A stretch of 64,000 nucleotides of DNA, taken from Modicisalibacter ilicicola DSM 19980 (GTDB lineage Bacteria > Pseudomonadota > Gammaproteobacteria > Pseudomonadales > Halomonadaceae). Within the stretch, counting starts at the first letter, position 1. Each line of letters begins with the position of its first letter. The DNA lies in the NCBI RefSeq assembly GCF_900128925.1, contig NZ_FQUJ01000010.1:62001-126000 (forward strand), given 5' to 3'. Under the pieces are notes generated by a model, which ran no database searches, was not told where the DNA came from, and saw only the letters and a list, made by a program, of their open reading frames with translations. Shown piece by piece: positions 16,697 to 25,195 of this stretch. A program made the position numbers and the translations under genes.

Positions 16697-17569
16697 TCAT
16701 AGCCCGTCAGCGAGTGCCATCAGGGTCTCTCCCACCGCGGCCTCCACCTTGAGGGAGTAGAGGTCGTCGGCCCGGGTGCGGCCGCGATTGAGGCAAGCGA
16801 TGGGCTTGCCCTCCAGGGCCGCGCGTCGTGCGAAGCGATAGCCCGAATAGACCATCAGCGACGATCCGACCACCAGCAGGGCATCGGCCTCTGCCAAGGC
16901 GGCGAAGGCAGCCTCGACCCGCTCGGGCGGCACATTGTCTCCAAAGAACACCACGTCCGGCTTGAGCAGACCGTCGCCACAGCGAGTGCAATCGAGCACC
17001 TCGAACCGGGAAAAGTCCAGCCCATCGAGGTCGGCGTCGCCGTCCGGCCCCACCGGCGCCTCGAGGGCGCACCAGCCGGTGTTGCGGGCGGCGAGTTCAT
17101 GATGCAGGTGATGACGCATGCGTTGGGCGCCGCAGGCCATGCAGCGCACCATCTCGGCGCGGCCATGCAGGTCGATGACCCGACGGGAGCCGGCATGCTG
17201 ATGCAAGCCGTCGACATTCTGGGTGATCACCGTGGACACGTACCCGCGAGCCTCGAGATGTGCCAGCGCGCGATGGGCCGGACCGGGCCGAGCGTTCTCG
17301 ATGGCCTTGAAGCCAAGCAGGCTACGCGCCCAGTAGCGCTGACGCGTGGCCAGGCTATTCATGAAGGCATGATGCTGCACCGGCGGCGAACGTTTCCATT
17401 CGCCCCGCTCGTTACGGTAGTCGGGGATGCCGCAATCGGTGCTCACCCCGGCGCCGGTCAGCACCACCAGCCGCGGGTGGCGCAGAACGAATTCATGCAG
17501 AGCCTGGACGTCCGCCGTTGCCGAAGCCTGCAACGGTGGCACACCAGGCGTTTCCTGAAGCGAGAGCAT
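16697..17569 (-). CDS. Sir2 family NAD-dependent protein deacylase
   Basis: Sirtuin-type deacylase that removes acyl groups from lysines using NAD, 290 residues from the ATG at 17569. It has the NAD pocket [16 protein letters not shown], the [13 protein letters not shown] motif, the catalytic histidine in DLHGR, and two zinc-binding pairs (CMACG and CTRCG). [13 protein letters not shown] is the second NAD motif. Longer in-frame starts exist at 17644 and 17656, none with a strong ribosome site, so the N-terminus is uncertain. The insertion between the zinc pairs is longer than in CobB-type proteins, which suggests the eukaryote-like SIR2 class found in many proteobacteria. Confidence 0.88.
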   Translation of the reverse strand: MLSLQETPGVPPLQASATADVQALHEFVLRHPRLVVLTGAGVSTDCGIPDYRNERGEWKRSPPVQHHAFMNSLATRQRYWARSLLGFKAIENARPGPAHRALAHLEARGYVSTVITQNVDGLHQHAGSRRVIDLHGRAEMVRCMACGAQRMRHHLHHELAARNTGWCALEAPVGPDGDADLDGLDFSRFEVLDCTRCGDGLLKPDVVFFGDNVPPERVEAAFAALAEADALLVVGSSLMVYSGYRFARRAALEGKPIACLNRGRTRADDLYSLKVEAAVGETLMALADGL

Positions 17570-17757
17570 GGCGCTGGCTACCTGCGTTGATTCACGACGA
17601 AGAAAGTATGGCTGCCCATTGAGTATGATGGCCAGTCGTACCATTGGCGATAACATGGCCTACGCGAACCATCCCTGAAACGTCGACGCATGGTTCTTGT
17701 CGATGGGCTTGGCTAAGATAAGCATTTCATGAACCACCAAGGACGAGGAAATCAGCG

Positions 17758-18669
17758 ATGGCCTGGCTGGAATATCTGTTACCGCTGATTTTTCTGACCC
17801 CTCTCGGGGCCACCGCCGTGGTCGTTCTGGCACTGCGCAACCTGCACGATGCCCGGGTCCGGTCGCCCTTCGACGCCCATCCCCTGCGCGAACCCGGTCA
17901 GGCCCTGCGGGACAGACTCGATCGGGCCTTTTCCAGCCTGTTTCTCAACGGCGCCCTGGGGCCCATCGTCGTGCTGACCCCGCTGGTCTACGGCATGGGC
18001 CGCATGCTGTTCGCGCCGCATCAGAACTGGGTGGAATGGGCCATCTACGGCCTGCTCTCCACGCTGCTGGTTCTGCTGTTCTGCTTCCTGCTGATGCTCG
18101 ACTATCAGCGGATTCGTCGCATCAAGCTCGGTCTGGCCTGCGAGCTGGCGGTGGGCCAGGAACTGGAGCGCCTCATTCGCCCCGAATCCCACCCTTACTT
18201 CGTGTTTCACGACGTGCCCAGCGACACCTTCACCATCGACCATGTCGTCGTCACCCCGCACGGCCTCTTCGTCGTCGAAACCCGCGCCCGCACCCACCCC
18301 CTGGATGCCACCGGGGCCCCCAGGCGCACGGTGGTGGTGGAGCGTGAGCGGCTGCGATTCCCGGGCTGGAGCGAACGACTGCCACTGCGCAAGACCCGCC
18401 AAGCGACGACCTGGCTGCGCCAGTGGTTGAACCGGCATCATAGCGTGGAAGCCCCGGTGCGTGGCGTGCTCGTCTTGCCGGACTGGGACATCGAGCAGGA
18501 GCATCCTTTCGACGACCCCCTCGTGGTCGATGGTGAGGGGCTCGCCCAACTGCTCATCGACACCTCCCTTGGCGATCTCGACCGAGCGACCCACGACAAG
18601 ATCACCCGGGCCCTGACGGCGCGCGCGGCCTCTCAGGATGCTCGTCGCCTGCAACGACCTTCCGTCTGA
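17758..18669 (+). CDS. Membrane-anchored NERD domain protein
   Basis: A 303-residue protein with three hydrophobic helices in the first 125 residues (WLEYLLPLIFLTPLGATAVVV; a short one near residue 65; WAIYGLLSTLLVLLFCFLLM) and a cytosolic NERD domain. The NERD core is visible: ELERLIRPESHPYFVFHDVP, then FTIDHVVVTPHGLFVVETRA, which includes the D and E of the nuclease-like fold, then ATTWLRQWLN. NERD means nuclease-related domain; a catalytic role is not established. Its TGA is one base from the convergent RNase T2 stop. Confidence 0.85.
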   Translation: MAWLEYLLPLIFLTPLGATAVVVLALRNLHDARVRSPFDAHPLREPGQALRDRLDRAFSSLFLNGALGPIVVLTPLVYGMGRMLFAPHQNWVEWAIYGLLSTLLVLLFCFLLMLDYQRIRRIKLGLACELAVGQELERLIRPESHPYFVFHDVPSDTFTIDHVVVTPHGLFVVETRARTHPLDATGAPRRTVVVERERLRFPGWSERLPLRKTRQATTWLRQWLNRHHSVEAPVRGVLVLPDWDIEQEHPFDDPLVVDGEGLAQLLIDTSLGDLDRATHDKITRALTARAASQDARRLQRPSV

Positions 18670-18670
18670 C

Positions 18671-19450
18671 TCATGGCGTCGTGACGAGCCTGACGCGCGG
18701 CGCACAGCGCCCACGGTGCAGCGGCACGAGACTCCGCGCCGCGGGGAAGTCCGCCAGCCGCCGGGCATCGATACCGATGCGCACTTCGGTCAGCACGCGG
18801 TTGCCGCGCCCGGCACACTTCAGGTTCAACGCCCGGCCCGTCCCCTGACCGAAGACTGCCTCGAAGGTCTCGATCAAGGCATTGCGGTCTAGCTCGCCGC
18901 CGCGATGGATCATCACGAAATCCACGAAGGCGCTGGCATTGACCGTCTCCAGCAGTTCCACGGCCATGGCGAAGTAGTCGTCGGCAGGCAACTCCAGGCA
19001 GGCCGCGTGCTTGGCGTACTGATAGCGATCCAGGCAACTGGCGCGCCCGGGCATGGCCTCATCCAGCTCCCCGGCCAAGGGCTCGGAGAAACCGAAGGGC
19101 GCATGGGCACGGCAGAAGCTGCCCCCGGCACGCGGCTGCTCGAGAAAACACCCCTCGGCACGCCAGCGCCTAGGGGTGATGCCCTCGTCGGCCAGGCGCT
19201 GCGGCAACGAGGGCCACAGGCCATGCAGCACGAAACCCTGCTCGGCACTTTCCTGTACCTCGGCGTCGCGGCACTCCGCGAGCGGCCGAGAAGTCGTCTC
19301 ACAGAAGCCTGGCTGCCAGGTCAGCGCCAGCACATAGTGATCGAAGCCCTCCGCCTCGAGCGTGGCGCCTGCCAGCGCTGGTTCGTTCGACACCAGCGCA
19401 AGCGTCATCAACACGCCACCGAGGAGCCGTTTGATCGACATGGCCTTCAT
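18671..19450 (-). CDS. Periplasmic ribonuclease T2 family protein
   Basis: Secreted RNA endonuclease of the T2 family that cuts RNA to 2',3'-cyclic phosphates. The 259 residues begin with a signal peptide (LLGGVLMTLALVSNEPALA), followed by LALTWQPGFC and the first active-site box FVLHGLWPS. The second box reads YQYAKHAAC where many members have HEWxKHGxC: the lysine and histidine are kept, the acidic residue is replaced by Q. Several cysteines could form disulfides. ATG 19450 was chosen because GGAGGGCC precedes it. It would scavenge or degrade extracellular RNA. Activity may be altered by the changed second box. Confidence 0.82.
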   Translation of the reverse strand: MKAMSIKRLLGGVLMTLALVSNEPALAGATLEAEGFDHYVLALTWQPGFCETTSRPLAECRDAEVQESAEQGFVLHGLWPSLPQRLADEGITPRRWRAEGCFLEQPRAGGSFCRAHAPFGFSEPLAGELDEAMPGRASCLDRYQYAKHAACLELPADDYFAMAVELLETVNASAFVDFVMIHRGGELDRNALIETFEAVFGQGTGRALNLKCAGRGNRVLTEVRIGIDARRLADFPAARSLVPLHRGRCAPRVRLVTTP

Positions 19451-19467
19451 GGCCCTCCGGGCCGGCT

Positions 19468-19740
19468 TCACCGTTGACTCTCTAGAGGCGCGATGGATGA
19501 CTGCGTCGCCCAGTTTGATATGCCGATATCGCTGAAGATGATGCAGGTCATGAAGCCCACCGCCCCCGGCATCAGGTAGAGCACCCCCAGCTTGTTGGTG
19601 ACGAAGTCCTTGGCCAGCAACACCCAGACCGCCCCCTGCTCCGGGTAGATGATCAGCGGCAGGGTGACCGCCAACAGAAGAAACAGGGAGCCGAAGAAGG
19701 TCGGCTTATCGATGACGTCAAACGCGCGTTTTGGCTTCAC
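19468..19740 (-). pseudogene. Truncated BCCT-type transporter remnant
   Basis: About 90 residues that look like the N-terminus of a betaine/carnitine/choline transporter: KPKRAFDVIDKPTFFGS, a first helix FLLLAVTLPLIIYPEQGAVW, and a second helix ending in MTCIIFSDIG. In complete BCCT proteins this region is followed by more than 400 residues with ten further helices; here the frame departs into ISNWATQSSIAPLESQR and stops. The gene is therefore cut at its 3' end, and RNase T2 begins only 17 bases later. The likely start is GTG 19740, preceded by AAGGGAACTCTC; an earlier GTG at 19767 is in frame. It could be expressed as a short two-helix protein, but is more likely debris of a deletion. Confidence 0.7.
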
Positions 19741-19974
19741 GAGAGTTCCCTTGTGTTGTTCTGGCACTTTCTATGTATAAGTTTTTCACGAGGAAAGCAC
19801 AGGCAGTATCGCCCATTTTGGGTATATCAGAACAGCTTTGAATAAATTAAAAAAATACTAACAATAAGAAATTGAAAATTGCGCAATACAACGCCGTCGT
19901 CGACGCTGATGGTCAGCGTCTTCTCTCCAAGACGCCTTCCACAACGACAATGATCAAAGCAAAGGTATCGACAC

Positions 19975-20949
19975 ATGAAGACGACGTTTTCGCTCCCGGC
20001 CCTGGTCGGGCTGGCCGTCTTTGCGGGCAATGCCCAGGCCCTCGACATCAAGCTTGGCCACGTCCTGGCGCCTACCCACAACTGGCATGTCGCGGCGGAA
20101 GGTTTCGCCAAGGATGTCCGTGAAGCCACCGATGAGCGCGTCAATTTCCAGGTCTTTCCCAGCGGCCAACTGGGCAACGAGAAGACCATGGTCGAGGGCA
20201 TGCAGATCGGCAGCGTACCGGCGGGCATCATCGGCTGCGGTTCCTTCCAGCCCCTGGATGCCAAGTTCGGCATCGTCGAGCTGCCCTACTCCTGGGCCGA
20301 TCGTCAAAACGCCTACGCCGCCTACGACGGCGAGCTGGGCGATCGCCTGGAATCCCTGGCCGAGCAATACAATATGAAGATCCTCGCCTGGTGGGAGAAC
20401 GGCTTTCGCCACGTCACCAACAACCGCGGCCCCATCGAGGCGCCCGAGGATCTTGAAGGGCTCAAGATTCGCGTCACCCCGGACAAGATGCGTCTCGACA
20501 CCTTCAACGCATTGGGCGCCAGCCCCGCCCCACTCTCCTTCGGCGAGCTCTACTCCGCGCTGCAGCAGGGTGTCTTCGATGCCCAGGAAAACCCGCTGTC
20601 GATCATCTACTCCTCGTCTTTCTACGAGGTGCAGGATTACGCTTCTCTCACCGGCCATGTCTGGGCACCGGCCTGCCTGACCGTGTCGAACAGCACCTGG
20701 AACCGCCTCTCGGACGACGACCAGGCCAAGGTACAGGAGTTGGCCAACACCTGGCGCGACAAGCAGCGCGAGATGACCCAGGCCGACGATCAGAACATGA
20801 TCGAGAAGCTCGAGGCCGAAGGCATGCAGGTCAACGAGGTCAATACCGCGCCCTTCAACGAGAAGGTGCAGAGCGTATGGACGGAGTATGAATCGGTTTT
20901 CGGCAGCGAGCTTATGGGGCTGGTCAAGCGCTATCGCCAGGGCGAGTGA
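19975..20949 (+). CDS. TRAP transporter substrate-binding protein, DctP type (operon 1)
   Basis: Periplasmic solute receptor of a tripartite ATP-independent periplasmic transporter, which uses a sodium or proton gradient to take up carboxylate-type solutes. The 324-residue protein has a signal peptide (SLPALVGLAVFAGNAQA) and family segments KLGHVLAPTHNWHVAAEGFA, FPSGQLGNEKTMVEGMQIG, NNRGPIEAPEDLEGLKIRV with the ligand-carboxylate-binding arginine, and the QENPLSIIYSSSFYEVQ loop. It is first in a tight operon with dctQ, dctM and four enzymes. The 207-base gap upstream is AT-rich and probably carries the promoter. Confidence 0.92.
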   Translation: MKTTFSLPALVGLAVFAGNAQALDIKLGHVLAPTHNWHVAAEGFAKDVREATDERVNFQVFPSGQLGNEKTMVEGMQIGSVPAGIIGCGSFQPLDAKFGIVELPYSWADRQNAYAAYDGELGDRLESLAEQYNMKILAWWENGFRHVTNNRGPIEAPEDLEGLKIRVTPDKMRLDTFNALGASPAPLSFGELYSALQQGVFDAQENPLSIIYSSSFYEVQDYASLTGHVWAPACLTVSNSTWNRLSDDDQAKVQELANTWRDKQREMTQADDQNMIEKLEAEGMQVNEVNTAPFNEKVQSVWTEYESVFGSELMGLVKRYRQGE

Positions 20950-20954
20950 TTGCC

Positions 20955-21428
20955 ATGGCATTGTCCTCTTTCACCCACACCATCGCGCGGATCAGCCTGG
21001 CGCTGGCCGCTACCGGCGCCGCCAGCCTCGCGGCGCTAGTGGCCTATAGCGTGTTCATGCGCTGGGTGATGGGCAAGCCGCCGCACTGGGCCGAAGAGCT
21101 GCCCCAGCTGATCCTGGTCTGGACCACCCTGTTGGCGGCGATCGTCTGCACCCGTAACCGCTCCCACCTCAACGCCGGGCTGTTGCCGTTGCTGGTGCGC
21201 TCTACCCGAGCGCGCCGCCTGATAGGTCGCGTGACCGACCTGCTGCTAATGCTCATGCTGCTGTTGCTGGCCAAGGCCGGCTGGGACCTGGCGATGCTGA
21301 CCATGTCACAGACTACCACCGCCTTGCAGATTCCCGCCGGCATCGTCTATCTGGCGGTACCGATCAGCTGCCTAGGCATGACATTGATGCAACTCGAGCA
21401 CCTGTTGGCCCGTGGAGACACACCATGA
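20955..21428 (+). CDS. TRAP transporter small permease, DctQ type (operon 1)
   Basis: Small membrane subunit of the TRAP transporter, 157 residues with four hydrophobic helices. WAEELPQLILVWTTLLAA near residue 40 is the family signature, and the RRLIGRVTDLLLMLMLLLLAK region follows. ATG 20955 is six bases after the dctP stop; the GTG at 20946 overlaps that stop and is a possible alternative. Its TGA overlaps the dctM ATG (ATGA at 21425), so dctQ and dctM are translationally coupled. Confidence 0.9.
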   Translation: MALSSFTHTIARISLALAATGAASLAALVAYSVFMRWVMGKPPHWAEELPQLILVWTTLLAAIVCTRNRSHLNAGLLPLLVRSTRARRLIGRVTDLLLMLMLLLLAKAGWDLAMLTMSQTTTALQIPAGIVYLAVPISCLGMTLMQLEHLLARGDTP

Positions 21429-22711
21429 CCCTAGGTGCCCTGACCCTGATCGGCGTCTTCGCGCTGGCCATCCTCGTCGATATCCCCATTGCCTTCGGCC
21501 TGATTCTTGCCGCCCTGACCTATCTGCTGGTCTTCGGCGCCGCGCCGATGATGGTCTCGGCCCAGCAGTTCGTGGCCGGCATGGAAAGCTTTACCCTGCT
21601 GGCCATCCCACTGTTCGTGATGGCCGCCCAACTGATGAATCGCGCCGGGCTGACCCAACGCCTGGTGCGTCTGTGCATGGCACTGGTCGGCGACATTCGC
21701 GGCGGTCTGGCGGTGGTGGCGGTGCTCGCCTGCATGATGTTCGGCGCACTCTCCGGCTCCGGGGTGGCCGACGTCATCGCCATCGGCAGCATGCTGTTGC
21801 CGGCAATGCATAACAATGGCTACCACAAGGGCTTCAGCAGTGCCCTGGTCGGCACCGCCAGTTCGATCGGCACGGTGATCCCTCCCAGCATCGTGATGAT
21901 CGTCTACGGCACCACCTCCAACACCTCGGTAGGCAAGCTGTTCATGGGCGGCGTCGTTCCCGGCATGCTGCTGACTGCTGCGCTGGTCGGTGTGGCGCTC
22001 TACGTGTCGCGCAAGCACGGCTGGGCCGGTGGCAAGGCCGCCGAGCCCGGCGAGCGTCGGCGTGCCTTCATCGGCGCCCTGCCCGCGCTACTGGTGCCGG
22101 TGCTGATCATCGGCGGCATCCGCTTCGGCGTGTTCACCCCCACCGAAGCCGCCGCCTCGGCGATCCTCTATGCGCTGCTGGTCGGCACTCTGGTGTATCG
22201 CAGCCTGGGGCTTCGTGAGATCGTCGACAGCCTGATCGCCACCGCCGAGACCAGCGGTGCCATCCTGTTGATCATCGGGGCCGCGGGGCTGTTCGCCTGG
22301 GGGCTGACCTACGAACAGGTGCCCCAGGCGATCGCCGCGCTGATCGGCGAGTTCACCGATAGCCGTTACAGCGTCCTGCTGCTGCTCACGGCGGTGCTGC
22401 TGGTGCTCGGCTCCTTCATGGAAAGCATCGCCATCATCATCATCGTCACGCCGATCGTCATGCCGCTGCTCAGCCAGTACGACATCGACCCGGTGCATTT
22501 CGGCGTGCTGCTGACCGTCAACCTGGCCATCGGCGCCAATACTCCGCCGCTGGGGGTGGACCTGATGGCGGCCTGCCGCATCGCCGGGATCAGCGTCATG
22601 GAGTCGTTGCGCCCTCTCGTGTTGATGCTCGGCGCCATGTTCGCGGTGCTGATGCTGATCACCTTCGTGCCCGAGCTGGTGCTCTTCCTGCCCAACCTGA
22701 TGGACGGCTAA
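21425..22711 (+). CDS. TRAP transporter large permease, DctM type (operon 1)
   Basis: Main transport subunit of the TRAP system, 428 residues with about twelve hydrophobic helices. Motifs typical of DctM include IPLFVMAAQLMNRAGLTQRL, MMFGALSGSGVADVIAIGS, SIGTVIPPSIVMIVYG (solute path) and PLGVDLMAACRIAGISV near the C-terminus. It starts by ATGA overlap with dctQ. The next gene, a lyase, begins three bases after the stop, so transporter and enzymes are one transcript. Confidence 0.94.
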   Translation: MTLGALTLIGVFALAILVDIPIAFGLILAALTYLLVFGAAPMMVSAQQFVAGMESFTLLAIPLFVMAAQLMNRAGLTQRLVRLCMALVGDIRGGLAVVAVLACMMFGALSGSGVADVIAIGSMLLPAMHNNGYHKGFSSALVGTASSIGTVIPPSIVMIVYGTTSNTSVGKLFMGGVVPGMLLTAALVGVALYVSRKHGWAGGKAAEPGERRRAFIGALPALLVPVLIIGGIRFGVFTPTEAAASAILYALLVGTLVYRSLGLREIVDSLIATAETSGAILLIIGAAGLFAWGLTYEQVPQAIAALIGEFTDSRYSVLLLLTAVLLVLGSFMESIAIIIIVTPIVMPLLSQYDIDPVHFGVLLTVNLAIGANTPPLGVDLMAACRIAGISVMESLRPLVLMLGAMFAVLMLITFVPELVLFLPNLMDG

Positions 22712-22714
22712 GCC

Positions 22715-23440
22715 ATGTTACCCCACGAGCAAGCGATCCCGCGCAGCTGGCTGTTCGTGCCCGGTCACGATCCGGCGCGTCTCGATGCGGCCCTGGCCTC
22801 GGCGGCCGAGGCCATCATCGTCGATCTGGAGGAGTTTACTCCCGCGGCGGAGCGGGATAGCGCCTGTCAAGCCTTTGCTGCCTTCGCCGCGCGTTGCCGC
22901 CGCCAGGGCCGCCTGCCCATGGTACGGATCAACCGACTGGATCGAGATGGTGCGGCAGAGCTCGAGGCTCTGATCAAAGGCGCTCCGAGCGCGATCTTTC
23001 TACCTCAGGTGGAAAGTTCCCAAGCACTAATCGACCTGGCCCTGACCTTAGACGATGCCGAACATCGCCACAGTCTGTCGCCGGGGCAGGTGGGCATCGT
23101 GCCGACGCTGGAGAGTCGTATCGCGATCGATAACGCCGCGGCGCTGCTTTGTGCACCACGCCTCAACGCCGCGCTGATCGGCACCGGCGATCTTGCCGGC
23201 GATCTCGAACTATCCCCGGACGAGGCCCCGCTTATGCTGCGCCCTTATCGCCGACGCTTCCTTGAAGTCTGTCGCCAGGCCGAGGTGCTCGCCATCGACG
23301 GCCCCTGGCCAATGTCCGATGGCTTCGCCGACGATCAGGCTTGGGCGATGCGCCAGGGCTTTCGCGCGCGCTGCGTGGTCGATCCCGTTCAGATTCCGTT
23401 TCTGCATGCTGCCCTATCGGCGCCGCCCCAGGCCGAATGA
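22715..23440 (+). CDS. HpcH/HpaI aldolase/citrate lyase family protein (CitE-like)
   Basis: TIM-barrel lyase of the CitE/HpcH group that cleaves or forms C-C bonds in acyl-CoA or 2-hydroxyacid substrates. The 241-residue product has SWLFVPGHDPARLDAALA near the start (phosphate/CoA-binding loop with R), VDLEEFTPAAERDSA (an early acidic Mg region), the Mg glutamate in PTLESRIAI, and the Mg aspartate in IGTGDLAGDL. It is shorter than typical CitE (about 280-300). No CoA ligase or transferase is in the operon, so a CoA-free aldolase role is possible. Translation is closely linked to dctM. Confidence 0.85.
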   Translation: MLPHEQAIPRSWLFVPGHDPARLDAALASAAEAIIVDLEEFTPAAERDSACQAFAAFAARCRRQGRLPMVRINRLDRDGAAELEALIKGAPSAIFLPQVESSQALIDLALTLDDAEHRHSLSPGQVGIVPTLESRIAIDNAAALLCAPRLNAALIGTGDLAGDLELSPDEAPLMLRPYRRRFLEVCRQAEVLAIDGPWPMSDGFADDQAWAMRQGFRARCVVDPVQIPFLHAALSAPPQAE

Positions 23441-23467
23441 GCCATGCTTCATAAAGAGAAAATCACC

Positions 23468-25195
23468 ATGACCCACACCACGCCACCTCTGCGCAATGGC
23501 GGTCAGATCCTGATCGACCAGTTGCGCCGCCACGGCACCCGCCGCGTCTTCCTGGTGCCCGGGGAGAGCTATCTGCCCTGCATCGATGCCCTGAACGAGC
23601 ATCGCGATGCCATCGAGCCCATCGTCTGTCGCCAGGAGAGCGGTGCCGGCTACATGGCCGAAGCCTACGGCAAGCTGACCAATGAGCCCGGGGTGTGCTT
23701 CGTCACCCGCGGGCCCGGCGCCACCAACGCCTCGATCGCCGTGCATACCGCCTATCAGGATTCAACACCCATGATCCTGTTCATCGGCCAGGTGGGAAAC
23801 GATTTCATCGAGCGCGAAGCCTTCCAGGAGATCGATTACCGGCGCATGTTCGGCCAGATGACCAAGTGGGTCGCGCAGATCGACGACACCGCGCGGATTC
23901 CCGAATACATTGCCCGGGCTTATGCCGTAGCCAGGAATGGCCGGCCCGGCCCGGTGGTGCTGGCCCTGCCGGAAGACACCCTGTGGGGCGAGGCACAGGT
24001 CGCCGATGTCGAACCGCGCCCACGGGTACACGCCTACCCCAGTCAATCGCAACTCGCGGCGCTGCAAGAGCGTCTGGAAGCTGCCGAACGCCCCTTCCTG
24101 CTGGTCGGCGGCAGCGGCTGGACCCAAGAGGCGCAGCAGGCAGTAGCAGCGTTCGCCGAGCGCTTCGCGCTGCCGGTCGGCGTGGCCTGGCGTCGCCTGG
24201 AATGCTTCGATCCACGTCGGGAGCAGTATGTCGGCCATGTGGGCAATGCCATGCACACTGCCCTGCGCGAGCAGCTCGAAGCCTGCGATTTATTGATTGC
24301 CATCGGCACACGCATCGGCGAGGCCACCAGCGAAGGCTATAGTTGGATCGCATCGCCGGTGCCCCGCCAGGCGCTGATTCACGTCTATCCTGATCCCGAG
24401 GAGCTCGGTCGCGTCTATCAACCGAGCCTGGCCATTAATGCCGACGTGGTCGGCTTCGCGACGGGCCTGGAGACCCTGGTGCCACGCCAATCGCCGCGCT
24501 GGGCGGCCACCACCCAGGCCGCGCGCCACGTCTATCTCGACACCCTGGTGCCGCAGCAGGCCCCGGGAAGGCTGAGCCTCGACAAGGTCAGCCACACCGT
24601 GGATCGCGTCCTCGATGGCCGCGGCTGCATCAGCGTGGGGGCGGGCAACTATGCGCTCTATCCTCATCGCTATGTGCGCTTCGGGGGGCTGGGCACGTCG
24701 CTGGCCCCCACCGTCGGGTCGATGGGCTACGGCCTGCCGGCGGCGATCTCGAGCAAGCTCGAGCAGCCCGAGCGACCGGCGATCTGCTATGCCGGCGATG
24801 GCTGCTTCCAGATGAACCTGCAGGAGCTGGGCGTGGCGCTGCAGTATCGCCTCGGCATCGTGGTGCTGGTGTTCAACAACGGCATGTGGGGCACCATTCG
24901 CGCCCATCAGGAAACCGATTTCCCCGGCCGGGAAATCGCCCTGACCTTCACCAACCCGGAATTCGCTACGCTTATCCAGGCCTACGGCGGTCACGGCGAG
25001 ATCGTCGATGACGACGACGCCTTCGAGGACGCCTTCCGCCGGGCCCTGGCCTTCGCCGAACAAGAACGCCTGCCGGCGCTCATCGAACTGCGCTACGACG
25101 CCGACGGCATCGCGCCAGGTCAGCGTCTCAGCGCGATCCGCGAGGCAGCCCTCGATCGCCACTACACCCAATCGACAAAGGGAGCCACACCATGA
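23468..25195 (+). CDS. Thiamine diphosphate-dependent enzyme, acetolactate-synthase-like
   Basis: Soluble ThDP enzyme of 575 residues that decarboxylates or ligates 2-keto acids. The N-terminal pyrimidine-binding domain has the essential glutamate in CRQESGAGYMAEAYGKLT near residue 48. The middle FAD/nucleotide-like domain has PFLLVGGSGWTQEAQQ. The C-terminal diphosphate domain has GYGLPAAISSK and the GDGCFQMNLQEL...NN motif that binds the Mg-diphosphate. I chose ATG 23468 over 23444. Its end overlaps the start of the amidohydrolase by ATGA. The exact reaction (synthase, decarboxylase or oxalate-type) cannot be inferred from sequence. Confidence 0.88.
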   Translation: MTHTTPPLRNGGQILIDQLRRHGTRRVFLVPGESYLPCIDALNEHRDAIEPIVCRQESGAGYMAEAYGKLTNEPGVCFVTRGPGATNASIAVHTAYQDSTPMILFIGQVGNDFIEREAFQEIDYRRMFGQMTKWVAQIDDTARIPEYIARAYAVARNGRPGPVVLALPEDTLWGEAQVADVEPRPRVHAYPSQSQLAALQERLEAAERPFLLVGGSGWTQEAQQAVAAFAERFALPVGVAWRRLECFDPRREQYVGHVGNAMHTALREQLEACDLLIAIGTRIGEATSEGYSWIASPVPRQALIHVYPDPEELGRVYQPSLAINADVVGFATGLETLVPRQSPRWAATTQAARHVYLDTLVPQQAPGRLSLDKVSHTVDRVLDGRGCISVGAGNYALYPHRYVRFGGLGTSLAPTVGSMGYGLPAAISSKLEQPERPAICYAGDGCFQMNLQELGVALQYRLGIVVLVFNNGMWGTIRAHQETDFPGREIALTFTNPEFATLIQAYGGHGEIVDDDDAFEDAFRRALAFAEQERLPALIELRYDADGIAPGQRLSAIREAALDRHYTQSTKGATP

